DNA of 8,146 nucleotides from Terriglobales bacterium (GTDB lineage: Bacteria > Acidobacteriota > Terriglobia > Terriglobales > Acidobacteriaceae), in contig JAFAWN010000259.1 in assembly GCA_019241735.1 (NCBI GenBank), forward strand, positions 1-8,146, given 5' to 3'. The notes under the pieces are model-generated. The model ran no database searches, was not told the origin of the DNA, and worked only from the letters and a program-made list of their open reading frames with translations. Shown piece after piece: positions 1 through 4,972 of the stretch; position 1 is the stretch's first letter; every line of letters starts with the position of its first letter. The position numbers were made by a program, and so were the translations under genes.

Positions 1-237
1 GTGACTAAGGGAATTGTGCTGCTGGCCATTTACTCTCTGGGGTTAGCAGTCCCATTCCTGTTGACCTCGTTGGGAATTGAGCGCTTTCTGCAGTTTTATG
101 GACGCTTCCGCTCCAGCATGCATGCAATTGAAGTAGGGAGCGGCGGCTTGCTCATCGCGCTGGGCTTGCTGCTGGCTTTCGGACGTCTTACCATCCTCGC
201 GAGTTATTTTTCGTTTTTGAACCGGTTTTCGATGTAG
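1..237 (+). CDS. ccdA: CcdA/DsbD-beta-type transmembrane electron carrier, C-terminal part (5' truncated)
   Basis: This is the last 78 codons of a membrane protein of the CcdA (cytochrome c biogenesis / DsbD transmembrane) family. The family carries reducing equivalents from cytoplasmic thioredoxin across the inner membrane to periplasmic thiol proteins. What is visible is a helix with the family-typical YSLGLAVPFLL stretch (residues 11-21), a basic loop with FYGRFR (32-37), and a last helix rich in Gly, Leu and Ala (about 46-66, GGLLIALGLLLAFG). The redox cysteines of the family lie in earlier helices and are outside the window. The GTG at position 1 is probably an internal valine, not the start. 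The stop TAG is followed 27 bases later by the TlpA-like gene on the same strand, which suggests one operon. The assignment rests on the C-terminal pattern only. Confidence 0.8.
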   Translation: MTKGIVLLAIYSLGLAVPFLLTSLGIERFLQFYGRFRSSMHAIEVGSGGLLIALGLLLAFGRLTILASYFSFLNRFSM

Positions 238-264
238 CCCGATCTTGAATGCAATGGAGCCTTA

Positions 265-843
265 GTGAAAAAACGTGATCCGGTTGTCATTGTGGTAGTT
301 GCGGTCGTAATCGCTTTAATGTTGTTCTTTGGTATTCGTAAAGCGCATCGAGCTCCAGTGGCTGAACTGGGACCCGCAACCTCCGGGTCGCCCGCCAAAT
401 CCCGGCCCGCTCCGGACTTCAGTTTGCAATCACTTGATGGCAAAACCCTGCGGCTTTCGGATTTCAAGGGCAAAGCGGTGCTGCTGAATTTTTGGGCGAC
501 CTGGTGCGAGCCTTGCAAAATTGAGATGCCCTGGTTCGTTGATCTGCAAAACAAATACGGCGCTCAAGGATTGCAGGTCCTCGGGGTCGCAATGGACGAT
601 TCTGACAAGAAAGACATCGCAAAATTCGTCAAAGATATGGGGGTAAATTATCCCGTCGCGATTGGGAAGGAAGCGGTCGGGAATGATTACGGCGGCGTTC
701 AGTTCCTGCCAGAGACTTTTTTTATAGATCGCGCAGGACGGGTGCAGGATAAGGTTTTCGGCTTGAAAGGTAAGGGCGAAATCGAAGACTCCATCAAGAA
801 GATACTTGCCTCCCAGGGCGAAGCGGCGCAGGCGGCCAAGTGA
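265..843 (+). CDS. Membrane-anchored TlpA/ResA-like thioredoxin-fold protein
   Basis: A 192-residue thiol-disulfide oxidoreductase predicted to act outside the cytoplasmic membrane. It has an N-terminal signal anchor (basic residues 2-4, hydrophobic 6-24), a short Ala/Pro/Ser linker (about 30-49), then a TlpA/AhpC-TSA thioredoxin fold starting at APDFSLQSLDGK (49-60). The redox motif is WCEPC (80-84, Cys81 and Cys84) in the context NFWATWCEPCKIEMP, and the cis-proline is Pro149 in FLPETFFID. Such proteins reduce disulfides of apocytochrome c or other envelope proteins and are recharged by a CcdA/DsbD partner, which fits the upstream gene. The start is GTG at 265, preceded by GGAG at 256-259. 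The last bases overlap the start of the next gene, so translation is probably coupled. The exact substrate cannot be told from sequence. It could serve as the DsbD-gamma equivalent of this cluster. Confidence 0.9.
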   Translation: MKKRDPVVIVVVAVVIALMLFFGIRKAHRAPVAELGPATSGSPAKSRPAPDFSLQSLDGKTLRLSDFKGKAVLLNFWATWCEPCKIEMPWFVDLQNKYGAQGLQVLGVAMDDSDKKDIAKFVKDMGVNYPVAIGKEAVGNDYGGVQFLPETFFIDRAGRVQDKVFGLKGKGEIEDSIKKILASQGEAAQAAK

Positions 844-1415
844 GCAGCAGAATGTCACTCAAATTTATGAAAGCAACACTGGCGGTTGTTCTGCCCGGGA
901 TTTTACTTGGCGGTGCCTTGTTCGCATCCGATGAGAGTCCGGGCAGTAACAAAGGTCCGTCGGTGACCATGTCGCCCGCCGTGCTCACAACGGTGACCCG
1001 CGGCAAACCAGGTTTGGTGCCGCTCGATTTCCGAGTGGTTAAAGGCTTTCACATAAACTCCAACAGGCCTAACGCGGAGTTTCTGATCCCTACGGTCTTA
1101 AGTATCGAGGCCCCTACGGACATCGTTGTCGGCAAAGTAACCTATCCTCCGGGCGAGGACATCAGCCTTCCCTTCGCTCCCACCGACAAACTCAACGTCT
1201 ACACGGGAGATTTTCAACTCACCGTTTTAGTAAGACCCCTGGTCGGCGTTGCCGCGAGTAAATATATGTTGCACGGACGTCTGAAGTATCAAGCCTGCGA
1301 CAATGCAGCTTGCTATCCTCCGAAAAGCCTGCCGGTGGAATTTGAAATCAAGGTAATTAAGGGGCCGGCGGCTCACGTGAAAAATCCAGGGCAGAGCCCG
1401 CACGTGCACAACTAA
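840..1415 (+). CDS. Secreted DsbD-alpha-like (DsbD N-terminal domain) protein
   Basis: A 191-residue exported protein resembling only the periplasmic N-terminal (alpha) domain of thiol:disulfide interchange protein DsbD, with no transmembrane or thioredoxin part. A hydrophobic signal segment (about 12-28) ends near LFAS/DES. The mature part is beta-rich, and near its end carries YQACDNAACYPPKSLPVEF (150-168). Its Cys153 and Cys158 match the redox pair of E. coli DsbD-alpha (YQGC...CYPP, Cys103/Cys109), with one residue fewer between them. The family role is to pass electrons from the membrane domain to periplasmic partners. The first possible start is GTG 840, overlapping the TGA of the TlpA-like gene; ATG 852 or ATG 867 are in frame and would give a more usual signal peptide, so the exact start is unsure. 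Its position directly behind CcdA and TlpA-like genes supports a common redox relay. Confidence 0.85.
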   Translation: MSSRMSLKFMKATLAVVLPGILLGGALFASDESPGSNKGPSVTMSPAVLTTVTRGKPGLVPLDFRVVKGFHINSNRPNAEFLIPTVLSIEAPTDIVVGKVTYPPGEDISLPFAPTDKLNVYTGDFQLTVLVRPLVGVAASKYMLHGRLKYQACDNAACYPPKSLPVEFEIKVIKGPAAHVKNPGQSPHVHN

Positions 1416-1454
1416 AAGCCGCTTGCACTTGCACCAGAAAGCGCGCCTGCCAGC

Positions 1455-3185
1455 CTACTTCCCTGACTTCTTTTCTATTTTTGTCCAGGTATCTTTCAGC
1501 GCGACCGTGCGGTTGAATACGAGGCTTCCCGGCCGCGAGTCAGGATCGACGCAGAAGTACCCCAACCGCTCAAACTGGAACCGGCTCCCCGGCGCTGACT
1601 TCTCCAGCGATGGTTCCAGCTTGCAGCCCTTTAATATTTCGAGCGATCGGGGATTTAGGTTCGCAGTGAAATCCTGCCCTGCCTCGACTTGGTCCGGATC
1701 TTCCTTGGTGAACAAATTTTCGTAAACCCGTACTTCGGCCTCGATTGCATGCGGCGCCGAGACCCAATGAATTGTGGATTTGACCTTGCGGCCATCTGGC
1801 GGCGAGTTGCCGCCGCGCGTCGCAGGATCATACGCGCAATGCACCTCGACCACCTCCCCTCGCCCATTTTTCGTAACCCCGGTGCAGGTCACGAAGTAGC
1901 CGTAGCGCAATCGTACCTCGCGGCCCGGCGAAAGTCGGTAATACTGCTTCGGCGGCACCTCGCGAAAATCATCCTGCTCGATGTAAAGCTCGCGTGAGAA
2001 TGGCACTTTTCGGCTCCCGGCTTCGGGGTCCTCGGGATTGTTTACCGCTTCCATCTCTTCGACCTGATTTTCCGGATAATTGTCGATGATCACCTTCAAC
2101 GGATGCAGCACTGCCATTACGCGCGGAGCGCGCTTGTTCAGGTCCTCGCGCACGAAATGTTCCAGCATGGCAAGTTCGATGGAGCCGTTGGTCTTGGATA
2201 CGCCTATGGCGCGGCAGAAATTCTTGATCGCCTCCGGGGTGTAGCCGCGGCGCCGTATTCCGGAAATCGTCGGCATTCTGGGATCGTCCCACCCTCTCAC
2301 CCGGCCTTCCTCGACCAGTTGCAACAGCTTTCTCTTACTGAGCAGCGTGTAGGTCAGGTTCAGCCGGTCAAACTCGATTTGCCGGGACGGGAAAATTTCT
2401 AGCTGCTCAATGAACCAGTTATAGAGCGGGCGATGGTCCTCGAATTCAAGGGTGCAAATGGAATGGGTAATGCGCTCGATCGAGTCCGATTGACCATGGG
2501 CAAAGTCATACATTGGATAAATGCACCATTTTGAGCCGGTACGATGATGTTCGGCGTGCAGTATCCGGTACATTACCGGGTCGCGAAGATTCAGGTTGGG
2601 AGATGCCATGTCAATCTTGGCCCGCAAGGTCCGAGAGCCATCGGCGAATTCCCCGGCCCGCATGCGTTCCAGTAATTGCAAGTTTTCCTCTGCGGTGCGG
2701 TTGCGATGCGGGCTATCGCGGCCGGGTGCGGTCAGGGTGCCACGATATTCGCGCATCTGGTCAGCGGAAAGATCGTCCACATAAGCCTTTCCGCCTTTGG
2801 TCAGCTGCACCGCCCACGCATAGAGTTGGTCGAAATAATCCGAGGCGTAAAAAAGCCGGTCCTCCCAATCGAACCCCAGCCACCGGACGCTATCCTTAAT
2901 AGACTCGACGTATTCAGTCTCTTCCTTGGATGGATTGGTATCGTCAAAGCGGAGATTGGTCTTGCCTCCAAACTCCGCCGCCAGGTCAAAGTTCAAGCAT
3001 ATGGATTTGGCATGTCCCAAATGCAGATAGCCGTTAGGCTCGGGAGGGAAACGAGTCTGCACCTGCCCTCCGTGTTTATTAGTCTTCTGGTCCTCGAGAA
3101 TAATGTCGCGGATGAAATTCGAGGGCGCAGCGGCGGGGACATGCGCAGACCCGCTTGCCTCTGTAGTTAAACTTGGAAGTTTCAT
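1455..3185 (-). CDS. glnS: Glutaminyl-tRNA synthetase (GlnRS)
   Basis: Cytoplasmic class I aminoacyl-tRNA synthetase that attaches glutamine to tRNA-Gln directly. The 576 residues align by eye with bacterial GlnRS (about 555 in E. coli) plus an N-terminal extension of about 22 residues. The ATP-binding HIGH motif is HLGH (55-58) inside RFPPEPNGYLHLGHAKS. LRFDDTNP lies at 78-85, and the KMSKS-type motif is LLSKRKL (281-287). The Rossmann and acceptor-binding part covers about 23-350, and the anticodon-binding beta-barrels about 355-565, with conserved VIIDNYPE, GYFCVDPDS and FNRTVALKDTW. All key motifs are present and the frame is unbroken. ATG 3185 is the only usable start: a stop lies upstream in frame with no other start codon between. 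No Shine-Dalgarno is seen before it. The gene converges on the thiol-redox cluster with 39 bases between stops. Confidence 0.97.
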   Translation of the reverse strand: MKLPSLTTEASGSAHVPAAAPSNFIRDIILEDQKTNKHGGQVQTRFPPEPNGYLHLGHAKSICLNFDLAAEFGGKTNLRFDDTNPSKEETEYVESIKDSVRWLGFDWEDRLFYASDYFDQLYAWAVQLTKGGKAYVDDLSADQMREYRGTLTAPGRDSPHRNRTAEENLQLLERMRAGEFADGSRTLRAKIDMASPNLNLRDPVMYRILHAEHHRTGSKWCIYPMYDFAHGQSDSIERITHSICTLEFEDHRPLYNWFIEQLEIFPSRQIEFDRLNLTYTLLSKRKLLQLVEEGRVRGWDDPRMPTISGIRRRGYTPEAIKNFCRAIGVSKTNGSIELAMLEHFVREDLNKRAPRVMAVLHPLKVIIDNYPENQVEEMEAVNNPEDPEAGSRKVPFSRELYIEQDDFREVPPKQYYRLSPGREVRLRYGYFVTCTGVTKNGRGEVVEVHCAYDPATRGGNSPPDGRKVKSTIHWVSAPHAIEAEVRVYENLFTKEDPDQVEAGQDFTANLNPRSLEILKGCKLEPSLEKSAPGSRFQFERLGYFCVDPDSRPGSLVFNRTVALKDTWTKIEKKSGK

Positions 3186-3206
3186 GAAGAAACGAAATAC
3201 AACGGA

Positions 3207-3212
3207 ATTATG
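3207..3212 (-). promoter_or_regulatory. Candidate -10 element for glnS
   Basis: Reading the minus strand, CATAAT at 3212-3207 matches five of six bases of the TATAAT consensus. It lies 21 bases before the glnS ATG. No convincing -35 hexamer is seen at the usual spacing. The 11 bases AACGGAATTAT (plus strand 3201-3211) recur at the -10 of the other minus-strand gene (4320-4330), which supports a shared promoter core. Transcription would start near 3199-3200, leaving a leader of only about 14 bases. This is an inference from pattern only. Confidence 0.35.
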
Positions 3213-3323
3213 CTAGCACGCGGGAAAGGCTGGCAGGATCCTTGCGGGAAACGCGTTCGAGCAGTTGTTCCCTGCTGACAGATACCCGTTGCGATCGCAC
3301 AACGAAGGTGGTTTTACGGAAGA

Positions 3324-3342
3324 CCGCCCGCAATGCGGGCGG
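3324..3342 (-). terminator. Likely hairpin terminator after the secreted protein gene
   Basis: A perfect 8-base-pair GC-rich stem, CCGCCCGC (3324-3331) with GCGGGCGG (3335-3342), and a 3-base loop lie 10 bases past the stop of the minus-strand gene 4261-3353. Reading minus, the stem is followed by TCTTCCGT, only a weak U-rich run. It may therefore be a modest intrinsic terminator or a 3'-end stabilising hairpin. It separates that gene from glnS, which has its own candidate promoter. Confidence 0.55.
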
Positions 3343-3352
3343 CCTCCTGAAT

Positions 3353-4261
3353 TTACTGCTCGGTGATGACGCTGGATTGCAACGCGAACTGCACATTGCG
3401 CTCCCGATTAATTTGCCTGGTCTGGTCCATATCAACATCCGAGAGGGCGTAAAGGTGGGGCACGCCTTGTTCCGATACGCAACTGAGGTGCTCCGCCTCG
3501 ACCCAGTACTCACGGGCGGTGCAGGCAGTCCCATCTTTGAGCACAATTACGGTCAACTGCTCCGGCGCGGCTTGCGGAATGGCTTGCGGCTGCGGTTTTG
3601 CTGCTAGCTCAGGGGCAACACGCGGCGTTGTGGACGGCCGCTCCGGGGAGGATTGTGGAGTGTAGTTCGCCTCAATCAACATTACCCGAGGCGCCGGATT
3701 TACCATCTGTGGGGTAGAATCCGAAGCGGGGCGATAGCCGCTCGAACCCGCCCACGGTGGCATGGGCACGCTTCGCGACACCCTCGGATAGCGGTAGGAA
3801 AGCTCCAGGTCATCCATCAACCGAAGCGAAATGCGTGTCTCCCCTTTCAAGATGGGATATGCGCCCTTGCCTCGGATTTCTCCGCGGGCGTCAACTTTAA
3901 GCTTCTTGGGGACGGATATTACTTTGGACGAAACCGGCAATATTTCCGATCCCGGCAGGATGATGCGATCAAATTCGAACGCGATCCATCCTTTGCCTCC
4001 CCAGAATCCGGGATTCTTGTAGTCCCGTAGACGTCCGCTAAGCTCGGCCCCGCGCGGAAAGACAGAGTGTCCAAAAAAGTGAAGTGGGGCCAGATCGCAA
4101 AGAACAGGATCATTCACCGCGGCCGTTTTCGCGGAAAAATTCGGCTCGTTGAGGGTGCACTGCAGAATGGTGCCGGCGGGAATGGTGTCCCGGCTGGCGA
4201 AAGCTGCCACACTGCTAAATAGAATGATGGCTAGAGTTTTAAACGGAAAATTTCGGGGCAT
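3353..4261 (-). CDS. Secreted protein of unknown function
   Basis: A 302-residue protein I cannot assign to a characterised family. It has a clear signal peptide (1-22: basic start, hydrophobic 9-20, cleavage likely at AFA/S), so it is exported. The next part (about 26-155) is a beta-rich domain starting IPAGTILQCTLNEP, with a second segment GHSVFPRGAELSGRLRDY (64-81) of the kind in which a protein is given a high-quality 'G x l x G' barrel turn. A Pro/Ser/Ala-rich low-complexity linker (about 161-236) follows. The C-terminal domain (about 237-295) starts VIVLKDGTACTAREYWVEAEHLSCVSEQG and ends DMDQTRQINRERNVQFAL; I recall similar short domains in acidobacterial secreted proteins, without a known function. 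Cysteines at 35, 55, 247 and 261 could form two disulfides. The start is ATG 4261, with GAGGAG five bases upstream and an extended -10 about 65 bases upstream. It seems to be a single-gene unit. Confidence 0.85.
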   Translation of the reverse strand: MPRNFPFKTLAIILFSSVAAFASRDTIPAGTILQCTLNEPNFSAKTAAVNDPVLCDLAPLHFFGHSVFPRGAELSGRLRDYKNPGFWGGKGWIAFEFDRIILPGSEILPVSSKVISVPKKLKVDARGEIRGKGAYPILKGETRISLRLMDDLELSYRYPRVSRSVPMPPWAGSSGYRPASDSTPQMVNPAPRVMLIEANYTPQSSPERPSTTPRVAPELAAKPQPQAIPQAAPEQLTVIVLKDGTACTAREYWVEAEHLSCVSEQGVPHLYALSDVDMDQTRQINRERNVQFALQSSVITEQ

Positions 4262-4266
4262 AGAAA

Positions 4267-4272
4267 CTCCTC
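4267..4272 (-). promoter_or_regulatory. Strong Shine-Dalgarno of the secreted protein gene
   Basis: On the minus strand GAGGAG (4272-4267) sits five bases before the ATG at 4261. This is a near-ideal ribosome binding site and fixes the start of the gene. It contrasts with glnS, which has none. Confidence 0.85.
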
Positions 4273-4325
4273 AAACCGCAAAGTTGAAGAGCACACCCCA
4301 TGTAAGCAGACCCGACTGGAACGGA

Positions 4326-4334
4326 ATTATAGCA
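4326..4334 (-). promoter_or_regulatory. Extended -10 promoter for the secreted protein gene
   Basis: On the minus strand TGCTATAAT (4334-4326) is a perfect TATAAT with the TGn extension of extended -10 promoters. It lies 64 bases before the ATG, giving a leader of roughly 57 bases. No good -35 hexamer is seen 16-18 bases upstream, as is common when the TG extension is present. The bases downstream (TCCGTT) are shared with the glnS candidate promoter. Confidence 0.6.
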
Positions 4335-4489
4335 TGGTTCAAAAAACCGCAGCTGAAAATGACTTAATGGCAGCTAATCCAAAACGGGCCTGAGATGCGG
4401 TGCTCCCCGACCACCGACTTAGGGGTTGTAATATTGCCCTATCTTTAGTTTCGCCGGACATTCCTTTTGTTTAAGCCCTCACATCCAAC

Positions 4490-4530
4490 GCTATTGTCTT
4501 GTTTTCAAGCCTGTGAAAACATTGGATAGC
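4490..4530. repeat. Inverted repeat upstream of the c-di-GMP signalling gene
   Basis: The inner arms TGTTTTCA (4500-4507) and TGAAAACA (4514-4521) are perfect 8-base complements around a 6-base spacer AGCCTG. Outside them GCTAT (4490-4494) pairs with ATAGC (4526-4530) across a small internal loop; an alternative outer pairing is ATCCAA (4483-4488) with TTGGAT (4522-4527). The element ends 37 bases before the first ATG of the gene. It could be an operator for a dimeric regulator or a leader hairpin. No U-run follows, so it is not a typical terminator. Function is inferred from symmetry and position only. Confidence 0.5.
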
Positions 4531-4551
4531 TCCAGAACAGCTGCGGCAACG

Positions 4552-4556
4552 AAGGA
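4552..4556 (+). promoter_or_regulatory. Shine-Dalgarno before ATG 4568
   Basis: AAGGA lies 11 bases before ATG 4568. The spacing is slightly long, but this is the only good site near and it supports the chosen start of the membrane-anchored signalling gene. Confidence 0.55.
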
Positions 4557-4567
4557 TTTCTTTCGGC

Positions 4568-4870
4568 ATGAGCGGCGTACCTATCAGTCTAGCCCTGGCC
4601 CCTGCGACCATCGCCCTATTGATGTTCCTGGTGTTCACTTATCTTTACCGGCAGGGCCGCCAGCCTTATTTTCGCGCCTGGCAGCTGGGGTGGGCCGCTT
4701 ACACCCTCCATTGTGGGTTTAATTTTTGGCCTACGCAGGGACCGTCGGCGATTTTCTCCTGGTTCGCGGCGCTGGCTCTTGTGGCGATGGCCGTTTGTAT
4801 TTCGGTCTCGGCGCGGTTGCTGGATGTCAATCCTCCGGAAACACCCCAGAAATTCCGTTTGAAATGGTAA
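4568..4870 (+). CDS. N-terminal membrane fragment of interrupted GAF-GGDEF-HD-GYP gene
   Basis: One hundred codons ending in TAA. The product would have about three membrane helices (roughly 7-27, 36-54 and 61-84), including FLVFTYLYRQGRQPYFRAWQLGWAAYTLH, and ends in FRLKW. It is not a complete protein. After the TAA the same frame continues without a start codon as another hydrophobic helix (EITIAVAGGIIACWS) and runs on into the long ORF ending at 7975. I read this as the first part of one roughly 1135-codon gene cut by a point nonsense change. A single-base change from a tyrosine codon (TAT or TAC) to TAA would be enough, but the original codon is unknown. If translated alone it would be a short integral membrane peptide without a signalling output. 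Confidence 0.75.
   Translation: MSGVPISLALAPATIALLMFLVFTYLYRQGRQPYFRAWQLGWAAYTLHCGFNFWPTQGPSAIFSWFAALALVAMAVCISVSARLLDVNPPETPQKFRLKW
4868..4870 (+). other. In-frame TAA interrupting the signalling gene
   Basis: Positions 4568 and 4973 are in the same frame, and the 34 codons between the TAA and 4973 are open and encode protein-like membrane sequence. The TAA is the sole interruption in 3408 bases. No frameshift is needed to join the two parts. Confidence 0.9.
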
Positions 4871-4972
4871 GAAATTACTATTGCAGTTGCCGGGGGCATC
4901 ATTGCCTGCTGGAGCCTTCGGGCGGAAACTTCAGACGCGAGTCTGCAGCAGTTCGGCCATCACTATCTTCTG

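Larger units (their letters stand above)
4262..4567. other. Divergent intergenic region of 306 bases
   Basis: This gap separates the minus-strand secreted protein from the plus-strand signalling gene. It holds the Shine-Dalgarno and extended -10 promoter of the former, an inverted repeat (4490-4530) and the ribosome binding site of the latter. I see no tRNA, no recognisable riboswitch (in particular no c-di-GMP aptamer core) and no small ORF that looks coding. No sigma-70 promoter for the plus-strand gene is convincing; 4421-4440 has only weak matches. Confidence 0.6.

Noticed and set aside
1416..1454. Terminator in the convergent gap between the DsbD-alpha-like gene and glnS
   Set aside because: Only a five-base stem (CGCTT/AAGCG) with a 14-base loop and a short T-run on the minus strand; not convincing. 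The tandem CTTGCA copies there are too short to mean anything.
2676..3170. Plus-strand 164-codon ORF opposite glnS
   Set aside because: It lies wholly inside glnS on the other strand, has no ribosome binding site and no recognisable protein pattern; a GC-driven shadow.
4421..4440. Possible sigma-54 promoter (GG, ten bases, GC with TTGC) before the signalling gene
   Set aside because: The -12 TTGC and -24 GG fit, but the rest of the -24 element (CAC) does not match and no sigma-54 activator is nearby; too weak to list.
4371..4500. tRNA, small RNA or c-di-GMP riboswitch in the intergenic region
   Set aside because: No cloverleaf, no T-arm sequence and no conserved GEMM core could be found by eye.
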